A stretch of DNA of 64,000 nucleotides from Lamellibrachia satsuma (Eukaryota > Annelida > Polychaeta > Sabellida > Siboglinidae), in contig BSQZ01000128.1 of NCBI GenBank assembly GCA_033239005.1, positions 661,001-725,000 of the forward strand, read 5' to 3'. A model generated the notes under the pieces. The model saw only the letters and a program-made list of their open reading frames with translations, made no database searches and was not told where the DNA came from. This document shows, piece after piece, positions 20,990 to 35,937 of the stretch. Numbering within the stretch: position 1 is the stretch's first letter; every line of letters begins with the position of its first letter. A program made the translations under genes and the position numbers.

Positions 20990-22010
20990 AAACCGGTTGA
21001 GAGTTTATCGGACTTTGTTTAAACCCAATGTTTTTACATTATAGATAACAATAATAACGCGACTTGTTGGTCCGACATAAACAAAAGGTAACGGATCACG
21101 TGTTATAATTGCAGCAAAATACAATGTGTGTAATACTGCAGTAACATTATTGGATAATTACGCCGGCATCAGGGACGCTGTAACACGAGCGCTGTCAACG
21201 CTATCTTTCATCACCGAATAGGCAGCATGAGTTAGCTGGAGTATTTTGGTGATTTCGGTGAATGCGGCTTTGTTTCGTTGTTGAGGTGAGACAATTATCT
21301 GCGTAGTAGACGACACATACATTTAGATTAATTCAGTTGACATCATATGTGTTAAGTTCCCGTAAAACAGTTGTAAGTTCGTTGCTTGCCAAAAATGTTG
21401 TATGGCTAGATCTATGACGTAGAACTGTGCGCAACATATGGGGAATTCCTTGTAATAGCGGACGGTTGCAAATAGCAAATAACTAGTGCTAATGTACAGA
21501 TCTAAGCAAAGAAATATGCGTGGCGCATAAAGTGGCAAACGCGTGTTCTCAGTTGCTGTCACTTGTGACGATCGCTTCAACCAGCAATTGACAGCTTGTT
21601 TATTTGAGTTCCAAGTTCGACTTCTCGAAGCGGGAATCACCTGATCGTTGTGACGCGGCCACTGTCACTGACTCCAGCTGCGGTCGTTCGCACTGCGAAC
21701 TACACTCCTCTTGCCCCAGCGCAACGGATGTTGTTGGTTGTGTACGCTCGACCAGGAACACTTTGAGTTACACTGTGACGGCGACCACAGAAGCCTATAA
21801 TCGTCACACGTCATATAACTGGAAGTATTGGCAATATTGCCGCTAGTCTAATATTGTCGCCAGCCGATTCTTTCTGCGTCCATCTAGACTCCAGTCACAT
21901 GTATACGTAACGAATACAGATGTAACAATCTTGTTACCTCACGATCTTGGCATTTGCTGCTGCGACGAGATACTGATCAATACGTTTCTGTTGCTGCCAG
22001 TGACACGAAG
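20990..22010. promoter_or_regulatory. Presumed GPC1 upstream region
   Basis: This 1-kb stretch before the start codon has more CpG and GC than its surroundings (for example around 21640-21800) and no repeat or frame of note. Promoter assignment is by position only; no TATA box or initiator was identified with confidence. Confidence 0.35.
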
Positions 22011-22045
22011 ATGGAACACCAACATTATCTCACCGAAAACAACCA
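22011..22045 (+). CDS. GPC1: GPC1 exon 1 (start codon)
   Basis: The exon is MEHQHYLTENN plus two bases, followed by consensus donor GTAAGTAAC. The joined codon is His, continuing into exon 2 (HTYNHVSNG). The preceding 0.8 kb is comparatively CpG-containing, as expected of a first exon. Confidence 0.62.
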
Positions 22046-22093
22046 GTAAGTAACACAACTTCTATAACTGATTTGTGCTAGTAATGCTTGATG

Positions 22094-22166
<73 letters not shown>

Positions 22167-25100
22167 CATATAAATTATATTGCAAAATACTATTTCTATT
22201 GATTTGTTCATTTCTTTCCTCATATCTAAGGATATCATATATCAGTATACCTAGGTGTATTTTATGTTTATGGAGTAAGCACATGAATAATTGGAAATGG
22301 ATCTATCAGATAAACAACAAAAACATGTAAGCCGGACATATAGTTTATTTGTATATAATGTTGTGTCTGTGCTGGGAAAAAACAAATGATCCCACACAGA
22401 GGGTGTGTATGTATGTACATATGTATATATATGCATACATACGTACATACACACATATATATTATGTAAGCTGAGCAATGTAAACTGACAGAGTTGTGGT
22501 CTCTATCTCTGATCTACCGAAATATGACCCACATCAGAAGTCACTTCAGTGCATGTCCACTCAATGAGCGGCTTATGGATTCTGTTAGCCATCTGATGTC
22601 CTTGGATAAGGACACAGACAAACAAATCAATAGATAAATAATTGTACATGGTAATATTGCATGAACATTGCACAGCAGGTGTCCGTCTGGCAACATGAAA
22701 TAATTTAGATAACTGCTGCATTTCATACCACAGCTTCCAGAGTTCACTACCACAATACTACATAGTGTATCCCCAGATGTTCCCAGTCAGTTTGAAATAT
22801 GCTTCTTTAAAACCCGGGCTGGTGAAATTATGTACAACATGCTGACTTGCTGAGCACCAGACATAGGGGGTGGGGTATATGAAGTTGGAACGGTTTCTTT
22901 ATGATGATGCACTAAGGTTGGGTTCCTTCTATCTGACATCTATCTCAGGGGAAGTAAATACAGTGTAAATGCATGGACTCACAGATATGGTGGTCTTTAT
23001 TTGTAAACCCAATAGAAAGCCGCTCCTGTGTTAGTCCTGATCAAGGTCAGTTTGGAGTATATCTCACAAGACAGTCACCTTCTCCCTGTCTGGACTTTGG
23101 ACATGTTCCCCAATACATAGTCCCTTTTCCCAGATATGTTCTCCCAATGCACAATCAGCTATCTGGTGACGGTCTGTGATATTCTGCGAATGCACAATTC
23201 CATCAGCCTGAAATCTGTTGTCCCAACACAAGCACTTCACCCAGTCAAGTCTCAAGAATAAGTTCACAGTACACAATAATTACCCAGTCCATCATCAAGA
23301 CTCAGTTCAGTATCTAAAAAAATCTCTCAGACTTTTTTTATATTGCATTGAAGTACAAAGTCTGATTGTTTTTACCGTAAAATCATATTATAAATACAGT
23401 ACAATGTATATTTTATTGTTGTCACATTTGCTGCTTAATATATGTATTTTGATTTAAGATTTAAATGTGTTATTATCTGTTTACTAAGTGAAAGTTTTTG
23501 GTCTGAATTTCATATTTCCATTGCACGCAGGGGGGAAATGTACTATGTATGATAACGATGACCATCACATGATCCCAGGAACCCGAAAAACATAGTTTAT
23601 ACCAAGACTTTACAATAAAAACTAAGAGACTGCACTTTTAAAAGGCCATGTAACAGTGATATAACATTATGTTTTATTAATCATAATTACCTCTCAAGAA
23701 ACTTGCAGTTTGTTTTTGAATATTTCGACTGCATCTCGCAGTCTTCTTCAACAGACTGCTGAAGAAGACTGCGAGATGCAGTCGAAATATTCAAAAACAA
23801 ACTGCAAGTTTCTTGAGAGGTAATTATGATTAATATTAATAACCAAGAAACCGGATCATCTATCCATTCAAGGAATATTATGTTTGTTTTTAGCACCTAC
23901 AACCATGTCAGCAATGGAACAGCCCCCAATCATGGTAGCGGGAAACACACCGAAATCATTGATATGCAGCAAGCACTCCCAGCTAATACAGAAAAACTCC
24001 TTATGGTAAGTATATTATGTAGCTACTGGGCAGTGGGTAGTTAGTTAATGTGACAGTGTAATAAAAATTTGCATTTTATAAAAGTGTAAAATAAATGTAC
24101 AGATTACAGTGTGAAGGCTATTTAAGACGTTTTATCAACTCCGATTACTGTCAGTCAGGGCTGGGTCCAATTATGTAATTGTAATTGATTACAGCAAAAT
24201 TGTGTAATTGTAATTGATTATGGTTTCAAAATTTTACTGTCATTGTAATTGTTATATTTTGTATAATTGAAAATTTATTTCAATTACAATCAATTACAGT
24301 ACATTTCATATTACAAACTACCTGAACGAAATGTCAATAAAAATATAATTTAAATCTCACATGAGTTGAAAATCAAGACTAATAATAACACCTGCATATA
24401 TATTTATATTTAAATTACAGTATTCACTGTCTGGTGGGTACTGGTCCATGGTGCTAGTGGTGGGTAGCCTTAGTGATTAGCCTTTTCAATAAGTTGGTAA
24501 CAGTCAGGAAGCAATAAACAATGCACAGACATTGTCACACAAAGGCTAAACTGGTATTCAAACAACATGGAAAGACCTGTAGCCTGATATTGCTTCAGAA
24601 AATATCAACTATGTGAAACATTGCAGAGTTAGCAAGCCAATTATACCCCTTGTGTTGTGGAGGACTGGAGACAGGGCAGGTGGCAAAGACCATTTATGTG
24701 GCCTCTCTCCCCATTCCCAACTCACACAAAGCAAAGCGCAGACTAATTAAGAATGTTAGCTTAGAGCAGGAGCTGCAACCTCAAAGTTAACACATCATAC
24801 CCTATTATTAGCATTTTCGGAAGGAAAATGTAAGAAATGCACACAGTTAAATGTCTGCAAAACTAGAAAGGATGCTTAGAGAAGAACTACAAATAAATAT
24901 TGTATTATGGCATGTGGGATTTTGTCCAATTTTCACATTTTTGTATTTTGTTCTGTGGGATTTTGTTCACTTTTCATATTTTGTGATTTTGTCTGTAATG
25001 AATATGTCCTGTAGGATTATGTCCGGATACAGCATTGTATTTGGATATAACGAAAATATGTTTTAAACTGCTATCTTTTTATTTAGTATAATTCAAAGTC

Positions 25101-25872
25101 AAAGTTATATACAAACATTACCGTTATATTTGTTTATCAATTGTGTGCAAAATATTTAAATTCAGCAAAACGTGCAAAAATACATAATTAACATATGCTG
25201 AATATATTTGGTTCCGCATAATGTAATTGTAATTGAAATTGAAATTGAAACAGTGTAATTGTAATTGATTTGGAAAATTATGACTGTAATTGAAATAAAA
25301 AAATTAATGTAATTGTAATTGATATAGTTTTGTGTAATTGGACCTAGCCCTGCTGTCAGTCAGGCTATAATGTGATAATTACATAAATGTCTGCATGTAA
25401 ACCGCTTTCCCTACTTTTTGCTTTATACTAGATGAACACGGGGTTTGTCCCCTAGTAGTTGGTGTTCATGGGGTTTTCTGCGCAGACAGGCTTCCTGTTT
25501 CTTCATCGGTATTCTTGGCTTATGTTTATATAGGTTAGCGAAATGGCCCCACCTGTTTGTAATTAAAGTTGTGTATTGGTGGTGGAATGTCTGTATTCTT
25601 TGCATTACATGTTCATGACGACTTCTTGATGTATATATGTTATCGTCATGCCTGTAGGAATGTGGGCTCTGAGAAACTTGCCGGACGGGGCTGTACATGT
25701 GTTCAGTTCCTGTCTGGTTTGCTTTGAGGAGCTCACATTCCTGTTAATGTGCTTCCCAAAGTGGCTGCGTGATAAGTAGTCCATTTTGTAATAAAACATC
25801 ATTTATTTGGCCCTTTTCAATCTCTACTACATCGGACTTATGTTGGTTATTGCATAAATAAATGTCTGCATG

Positions 25873-25968
<96 letters not shown>

Positions 25969-27000
25969 GGAAATGTTGCAATGTCACTAACAATTCAAGT
26001 AGTTTAAATTAAATTTACAATTTAGCAATTGTGCACATCAAAGCAATAACGCTGAAAGTGTCATTGGAGTAAATCTGAGAAAATCACAGTTTAGGTTTGA
26101 CAATAGTACTTCAAGAAAATTACAGTGTGCATCAATATAATAACCCCAAAAGTGCCATTGGTGATTGGAGTGACAGTTAAGAACCTAGCGACCAATTGTG
26201 AAGGTAGAACTAAAATATGTTCGTCACTTTCTGGGTTATTGCATTAAAGTGCACAATTTTGAAAGTAATTTGTATAGTCGCTGTTATTTAAGTACCCCGG
26301 CAATAGCTGCACTATTATGAAAATAGATTTAAATGAAAAAACACTACGTTACTTAATTAACAAAATTAAATATGAATATGTCCAATCAAAATAATTAAAT
26401 GTCAAATAAAAATAGCTAAAGGTCAAAGTTTTCAAAATAATTAAACAAATATTTCAATAAAAATTATTACATGTGCACATTTTCAAAAAGTTGTGACTAT
26501 GATGATAATAATATTGATAATGCTGGTTTTTTATATTATTAGTATAGCCAGAACAATATAGTTGTTGATTTTGTTGTTGATGATAACTTTAATAATAGAC
26601 TGTCAATCAGGAAACACAAGTGTAGAGGTTGTTAATTAGGACACAATCTGAAGCGCGTAAACAACACACTGACACTTTTTTAGCAAATATACAACTAGAT
26701 CAGAAAATCATAATATTTTGATCTCGAGTAACACTCACTCAGAAGAGATAGTCAATTCGGTTAAGAGTATGTGTTCAAATTGAGTTAGAACTGTCTTGTA
26801 TTGAAATCTTGACTGCTACAAAGAAAAGGAGTTATTGTTTGGCAGGCTGCCAGCTGAACTTTTTTTTACCCTAAACCTGAAAGTTACAAATATTGGCCTT
26901 TTATTGTTAATGCAACAATAAACATGTTCAATATAAAAAACATGTTTGTATGTTGTTTTTTTCCCCGAATATCAACACCATTATTTTAGGTAAAAACCTG

Positions 27001-27032
<32 letters not shown>

Positions 27033-29884
27033 ATATACATGTAAAATTAATATGTACTAAATTACAATTGTATTAAAAATAGAAATTTTTATTAAGTTAT
27101 AGATTTGTTTATATACTATATAAATGTGATGTGAAATGACCATTGTACACAAAAAGTTACTCTGATGATTGGTAAATTGATGTGTTTTGTCACGTTAGCC
27201 TATTGCAAATCCGGTTCATAGATGTCTGATTGTCCAGATATGTAGCCTGTGAATAGTTTATCTGCATTCAATTTAATAAACAAATGCTTAGTTTTGTTCA
27301 AATCATTGAAATAATTGACTTCAGTCGTTAAATCTAATAAGGTTTAAAATAGTGGATATCCAAAATGGTAAATACTCATGAGGGCCAATGAGGATCATGG
27401 GCAATGAGGATCATGGGCATAACTTCCTAATTTGTGAGTTTTCAGCGTTGCCATTTTAATTCCACTTAATGTTTGATCAAACATTAAAGTGAAACCAAAG
27501 GCATTGTTTTGGGCCTTTGCACCTATAAGAGTGCCTAAAAACTAACCATTTGCAACTATAATCAAGAATATCACGCAAGTGGTTTACTGGGATTTTGTTC
27601 TAAAAGTGCGAAATTCTGGTCTAACATCATTTTTCGTGGAGGCTGATATATTCATCAGTGTTTGTAATTTAAATTTTGACCAATCAGCAGCGAGCAGCCC
27701 CTTAACCCCCAACACGGCTGTGACATAGGCTGTGCATATCGCGTGTATTTTTAATGTGGTTGATATGTGCAGTTATATTTTCATTTCATTTATATGCAGC
27801 AAAAACTCTTAAATATTGTCTTGTGCAGCATTTGGATGTAAACATGATTCAGCGAGGTATAGAGTGTTGTCTTTTTTTCGATTTCCTCTAGAAAAACAGA
27901 CAGTAGTGAATCAATGAATTCACAATTGCGGGCAGGTTGGTTGGAAGTCCATGCGATATGCTAGACTTTATTTGGCCTATTTTGAAGAGTCGTGTTTCGA
28001 AGTTGATATATTTTATCAACTAATATGTCAAGATCCTTAAAAATTTCGTCGACAGATAACATTAAAGCCTGAACCAGTACCAACATTCTTCCAGCATGTA
28101 CATCAGCCGAACACTTCGACACAACGCAAACACTCGACCAAGAGAACTGTCAAATCAGGATGCGAGGAAGTTAGTAAACAATGAATGAATGGACTATCTC
28201 GCTAAATAAGTTGAGTTTAGATGCAAACAGCATGTCCAAACTTATTTGCAAGTATGTGACTAAAATCGTCTGCATTTAAAGTTGGAGTTGTGGGAAACCT
28301 AATCAGCACTCTTGGTGTAGGATTCTGAACAAATATGGCGCTACCAGGCAAAAAAGATTTTCGGTGTTCAACGAGGTACATTTAGTTAACCACGTGCGTG
28401 ATATTCTTGATTATAGTTGCAAACGGTTACTTTTCAAGTACTCTTATAGGTGCAAAGGTCCTAAAAATGCATTTGGTTTCACCTTAAGTAATTTAATAAT
28501 TTCTCTGATGATTTCACAAAAACTACGTACAAAGGTTGCACAAATGAGCTAGCATGTTGTAGTGGATACTAGGTAGGTTTGATGAATTTATTATGAATAA
28601 ATGTTAAAATTACTACATTGACCTGTTTGTTTTGCATACTTGTGTACTTTTCTCTCATTTATGAAAAAATAAAGGATCAGGAGAAAATGCAGTCTTAATG
28701 GAATATCCCCACTCCTTGTACACCACTCCTTCTTGTACACCACTCCTTGCCTATAAAGTCAGTGGCTAAAATGTGTGTACATTGTATCTTTGTCCAGATA
28801 AAAATTGAGCTCTGCAGCCTCACAGCTCTAATCTGATCTGATGCCTCTGAATTCACTGGTACATATGACTATTTATAGCAGTAATCTGCTCTGAAGTCTG
28901 TATTACTGACACTGTTGATTAAAATTGAAACTAAACCTGTGTAAAGGGGTCATATTAAAATGTAACATGTTATTTTATAAATTGACCAATTCAGCTTGCA
29001 TGGGATTGTCTCAGCCAAATTGTTTAGTTAAAATGTCAGAAAACGATATTAGTAACAGTTGGTTGTAATAATTCTTACTGATATTTATAAGTTCATAATA
29101 ATGTCAATATTTTCATCATGTGCCAAGACTTAGACAATAAGTTGTACAATGAAATAAAACTACTGCACAGAATGTTTTTTCTGAATTACGAGGTTGTATT
29201 AATTCTGGAATGTTAATTAGACATTAACATTATTAATATTTTAGGGACTACAGTAGATTGTCATCCAACAGAATTCCAGATAGTCTTAATGCATAATCTC
29301 AAAACGTTTATATATGACACTACAAAAGATCAGTGTAATTTCACCTCAGACCCACCATCTTCCCACTACATAAAACTTTGAATTACATCGACCTGTGTCC
29401 AACTTCAGTAATTTCATACTACCCAGATGGCGCTGCAGTCATTATAACGCAAAGCTGCAAAACGGCAGCTAACCCCTTCCTGTATTAAGCCAATGTTGTG
29501 TAGTGTTTTACATTGCTGTTTTGAGAGCAACCCTAACATCCCAGTAGTCTTTAGGCAGGGGTCCACTATACAATAGTGTGTGTCATCCTAACATTATATT
29601 ATCTAGTTCCAGGGGTTGAACATGTTGAACATGTTGACATGTTCTATATGAGTGGTCCAAAGGAAAGTGCAGAACATGTAACTGCTTTGTAATAATTATG
29701 TACCAAGCTGCCCTATTGGCTTTCCCATATAATTCTTCTGTGAATACTTGATTGCCTCAGGGAAAGCTCAGCTCTCAGCCTCAGAGAAAATGACCTAAAC
29801 AGGATGACGGTATTAATGGATATAAACAAAAGTAGTTGGCAAGAATTTGGTGAGCTACAACGTCTCAAAGGCTGTCCCATTATG

Positions 29885-29923
<39 letters not shown>

Positions 29924-30814
29924 TCATATATATTTCATATAGATGTTATGAATTAAATTTTTTAAATATCCATTTAAGATTTTTACAAATAAATAGTTTA
30001 TAAAATGGATGTTGGGAATGCTGAGAGAGGTGTGTGTGTGTGTGCGTGCGTGCGTGCGTGTGTGTGTATGTGTGCATGTTTGTGTGCATGTTTGTGTATT
30101 TGAGCATGTGTGCTTGCATACACGTGTGTGTTAGTGTGTGCTTGCAGGTCTCTCAGCATGAATGTGAGAGAATGAATGAATGAATGAGTGAATGAGTGAG
30201 TGACTGAGTGACTGAGCAACTCAACAAGTGAGCAAGAATGCTTGGATTGGATCCTAAATTACCATTCTGTGTATTTGTTTCCCATTTGCTCATGTAACCT
30301 TTACTGCTAAAGTTTCCTTAGGAAATTAACCATATATTATTTACATAATGTCATCTAGATAAGTTTTATCCTTGCTAGTGACCAGTAACTCTTCGTCAGT
30401 TGAGCAAGATAAGGTTATCTATACTGCTGATCTTCCACTGGACATTGTCCAGTATTTGATCCTGAAAATGGACCCTTTGTGGTAACTTTCTATAAATTAT
30501 GTAGGTCTTAATCCTCTATGTAGTGTGAGGGTACCGTGCGACCTGTTTTGTTCACCTTGGTGACATATCTAGGGGTGTAAGACCCTAAAACCCTTTGGCA
30601 CAAACAAGCAACAACTGTAAGATTGCTTGCATTAAAACTTGGCAAAACTCCACTTGTTGGTGGTAAATTGTGACTGTAGCTGTGTCTTTGTGTTTGCTGT
30701 AATCTGAATAGCAGTGGCTAAGTCTTTCTAAATACAGTAAATCTAAGCATTATCACATATTTCACTTTCAACATGCATCAAATCTTTGTATTTGAAACAG
30801 TGTACACAATTTTA

Positions 30815-30905
<91 letters not shown>

Positions 30906-33900
30906 TTAAATCTTTATTGAAAAATATTGCACCTAATTTTATACCCTATGCACAATAAATCTGTTTAAAGTTTTAAACATCTCAGTTAATAACTTTCTAA
31001 TGTCATAAATCTTTGTAAACATCTCATCTAATTTTCCTCCTATAAAGAAATATATGCAGTAAATTTTTTAAAACATTTTACCTAATTACTTTCTAAAAGC
31101 AGTAACATTTCTAAACATCTCATCTAATTTTACTCCCTTTAGGCATGCATCAAACCTTTGTCTAAGCATTCATCATGTTTTGTCTGATCATGGTTTGTTC
31201 TGTTGGCACATTTGTCTACGTCAGTAACACTTGCATGGTTAGCCTGCTTTTTCTTGGCAAGCCAATCAATTCCAGCATATTAGTGATTGCATAAATTATG
31301 AGTTGCCAACACCCTGAAGCTATGAACAACAGCTGTGTGCCTCTATGTGACACAGTAGTGCCCACAGAACAGAGGTTGACCCTAAAACATTTAGGTCATT
31401 TGTCATAGTTCATCGAGTATAATCCTTTGTACCTTACATGATCTCACAAATTTTGCAGATTTTATGAAATACACATCTTTATCCTAACAAATACCATAAT
31501 GTTTGTGCCATACAATTACAGGGTTCAAATTTAGCAGAGGCCTGTGGCCCCTAGGTTCAATGCTGGACCCACAATTGACCAATCTGTGCATCCGACTAGC
31601 CCCTGAAATGTGGCCAAAAAAGGCACAACACATGTGCATTATTTAATTTTATAAATCCCACTAAGAGTCGAGAGATTGCCGTACTTCGTAAGGTAAAAGC
31701 CGCCATTGAAACTGATATGCATGAGAGCTGAGAAGGCTTAAACTTGATTAGTCAACGGTTAACTCAGTCATCTTGTGCTGCTTGACAATAAGAAAGAAAC
31801 ACATATATGATGTAAAACGCATTTTTATTGACTGACTGACGACTAAGCAAACAATCGGTGGTCGCGATATATTTTTAGTGGCTAGCCGAGCATATGGGGA
31901 TTTACTGAATGCGTTATTGATTTTGTTGTTTTATTAGATAAAATAGATAAGGAGATTAAACAGTTGTCTGAGTATATCGTGAAATGTGATGTGCCAAGCA
32001 GCCAGGGAAAACACTACTGAGCTAACAATAACTGTACGGATGGTTAGGCATTGGTTGATGGGAAGAAAGATTATAGGGAAGAAACTCCTATAACTGCTTC
32101 TGAAGTTCTGTGAAATTCTGACAATGACTTATTGTCACCCAAAGGCATTGTTTTCTCAGTTGTACTCATGGACGTGCCTTGGTTGTTCATGTCCATCAGG
32201 TTGGCCAAAATATATGTATGTCAGGTGGGAACACATTTTTAAATAGGAGAGAACAAAAAAAAATTTACAAGTCAATAAAATATATTATGGCTTTTTTCAT
32301 GCAAACAGCTTTGGGCCCCGAGTTTTGGTGGCGGATCCATAGATTCTAGAAAGAGTCCAGCTGGCCCCCAATAATTTTGGGCTAAATTCTATCCCTACAG
32401 TTGATTGTTTTTACAACAGACCTATGTTTTTAATAAAATCACCAATGACAACATTTATCCAGTCTATGTAGCTTTAGTCAGTCTTGTGTAATGTAACAAC
32501 ACAATATTATTATTGAATAAATGAAAGCATCAACCAGCAGCATACTACTTAAAGTTACCTTCTAAAGTTCATTGTTAAACCGTTTTCTTGAATATAATTT
32601 TGTTTCATACCTTATAACAAGAAACAAATAAGGCCAAGTCAAATTCAGGCCAAGAATATAAATAAACCAGGCAAATTAAGATTTTAGCAATAGCAAATTT
32701 AATTGGTCGTGTCACTATGTTGAACATGTGAACATGTTGGCCATTAACAAGAACCCTTAGGAGATTGCCTCTAATACTATAGGTGTGGATGTGTTTATAT
32801 TATGGCTATAGAGAGTAACAAGTGCAGTTACCTCGTAAATAATGAGTGCCTTGCCAGGAAGGTCAACCCTTAAATGACCACCTAACCTGGCAAGTCAGGC
32901 GGTCAGAACTGGTTTTATTTTATTCTAGAGAACATTTGAGTCATACAAACCACACCTAATTTTAGGAGGAAATTTAACTTGACCAGAATTTGCTTTGGCC
33001 AGAATTTGGCTTGGTAATTATTTAACTTAGCCAGTATTAGCTTGGCCAACAAATTTTTAGAGCCAAAGTTTGGCTCAAAGTGGTCCGAATTAGCCATAAT
33101 TTTGCCTAGCTGGTGTTCTATATTGTACTGTCTAGTAATGATAGGCTCAGCACAAAGAAGCTGGTTATACCTTTGATATCAGCATGTAATACTGGGACTA
33201 TACAAACTTCTTTGTCTCCGGCATTAAGTACTATGATTATTACCCCGTATCATAAATGCTTATGGGCATGTATATGGTTTGATTTGTAGAAATGACTGTA
33301 GCTTTTCTGCTTCTTTCGTGGAACAAACCACAAAGTTTGATCTGACCTGTGTTTTGATTTCTTATCGTATTTCTGAAAGTTTCAGATTTCTTATCTCGCA
33401 TCTGATAAGGTTTGGGGTTTCTTATAATAATAATACCTGCTGAAATAATATGTAACGAACTGATCTTTACATAGTTTGTGTCTGCAGTCAGATGTGGGTC
33501 TAATTACACGGAAACAAGTAATTTACGAATAAATGTTTTCATGTTTGCTTACAATTAGCCTTCTAAAATGCACTGTTTCAATTATAATTCCAGATGTATT
33601 ATGTTGAACCAACTGTGTATTCCAAAAGTCTTGTGTTAATTATGGCGTGTATGCAACATTTGGATAACGATTGATAAATACATTGTTGAAGCAACACTTT
33701 TGATGGGTTTTTGATCAGGTGGGGGTCTGTGGTTAAATGACACTGATTTTGTGTAACTTCATACAGTGGTGTTTTGAGATCATCAATTACAAATAAAGAA
33801 TTTTTACTGTAATTAATTATAGTACAGTTGCACCTCGTTATAACACGGATTCGGATATAAGGGGGTCGGTCGTGGACCCCGATTTCGCCAGGGGGAAATG

Positions 33901-35873
33901 CCAAATGGGCATGTCTTTCACGGGCGTTCGTGTGCCTACACTACAATCTCCGTGCTGATCTAATCCATAACTAGCACATGTTTTGCGGGATGTACTCCTC
34001 GTGTTTGTCAAACCTACTTAGAATTGTTTTGACAATTCTCAATAAACATTAGGTGAACAATGTGTCAGTGAACGATTTGTTTTGCACTGCCATCTGCATC
34101 AATTGCTGACACTGGCTTCGCTTCACTGGTTTGTATATTGCATCGATATTCACAAATACGCCTCGCTTAATAATCTGAAATTTGGCATGCAAATGAAATG
34201 GCATGCTTCCATTGCATTGTAAATCTAATCGAGATTATTATTAGACCCGGCTAAGCCTGCAGTAAAAACTGGAATCATTGAGATGTATAAATTGTCTGTT
34301 TTGTTCCCATAGGAGGAGGAGGAGGAGGAGGAGGGAGAGAGACAGGAGAAGGGGAGTCAGGTGGGTTGTTTCCTTTGGTTCTCTTCCATCTGTGTGTGTC
34401 TTAGTTAAAGTTGTCGACTCGGCCAATCAGTCTGTGCATAGGTGTCAATACTACCGCTTTTTTGTGGGAAATACTGCTTTTCCCCTGGTCCACTTTTCCT
34501 GCTTTTTGGATGAATGGTCCACTTTTTGTAATTTTCAAAAAGAGAATCATGGTAAGATTGACCTAATTTGTTGCACACTAGGCCATTCTAGGCACAAGCT
34601 ATTTTTCAAGTGATTTCAAATCCATATGGCAACGTGTTAAAACAATTAATATTATGTGTAACTCCACTAAAAATTAGTGAAAATTTCACCTTTCCACAGG
34701 TACTTTTCCAGTGCCAGCATGATAGTGTTAATGGCCGTCCTCATGGTGGAAGTTGCCCTGGCCAAAGCAGAGAAACAACAGTTACTGGGATTGGTCCCAA
34801 TGGAGACATTTGACATTTGCCTACACAGGCAGGTGTTGTTTGCCTACCGAGACAGGTGCCAAGGCATGATTGGTTGCCCTGGCCAAAGCAGAGAAACAAC
34901 AGTTGCTGGGATTGGTCCCAATGGAGACATTTGACATTTGCCTACACAGGCAGGTGTTGTTTGCCTACCGAGACAGATGCCAAGGCATGATTGGTTACCT
35001 CATGGAACAGTGGAGCAGTTAACACCTTTTAAAATATTTAGTGTTGAACTTTTGGTCTTGGATACCCTCGGTTTTGTCTGTGGAAGCCTTTCAGCGATTG
35101 GTTAGATAAATGTTTTTAATATATATCTTTTCCAGCTGTGTCTGTAGCACACAATGTCCAAATTTATGAAATATTTGATCAGTCAATAAGACATATGCAT
35201 GCAAGCAGGCATGCACACTCGCACACACACACTCGCACACACAGTTATGTTTTACACTATGAAATAAAAGACAAAACAAGCTAATTAAAAAAAAATCAGT
35301 ATCTGTTGTGCAATGTAAAAAAACATATTTACAGTATAAATTTTCTCAAAATCCTTAATATGTTTATAACTTTATTTGAGATAAGTAAACTTTGACGTGT
35401 AGTAATAAGTAATTTAATTCCTTTTTCAATAAATAGTTGCGAAAGTTTAAAAAAATTAGGCCTGGATCTATAATATTGCTTGATGTATTTTGCCCTGTCA
35501 TCAATGTGAGCAGAATACACAATTAGGTGATGGAACGTATCACCTATTTTCGCAACATACCATATGCCCCAGTAGCACCATGGCACTTGAACTGGTTTTG
35601 TGGTTTCGGTTTCAATGGCAGTGTTTGTGGGTCATGCAGCACTTGGGTATTATGGTCAAGTTGGAGTTTGTCAGAGTCATATCACAGCACAACGTCAAGT
35701 GGCAATTTGCCCTCTGGACAAAACAAACTGTTCTTGCAATGCCAAGCATTTTCCTTGTGGTGAAAACAGGAACAAAGACCACTTGCTTGCACATATTTAC
35801 TGTCAAAAAGGATCAATTCAAATTCAATTCATTTTTATTTAATTCAAATTCATTTTACAAATTTGTGACAGCA

Positions 35874-35937
<64 letters not shown>

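Noticed and set aside
20605..20991. 128-codon frame with proline/glutamine run and RLDPNGRRLELISDPGDPE end
   Set aside because: Driven by a hexamer repeat; no splice or homology support.
25423..25802. Minus-strand frames (HIPTGMTITYIHQEVVMNM and neighbours) as a gene
   Set aside because: Two overlapping short frames look like a decayed mobile-element product, but I could not name the family or find splice support.
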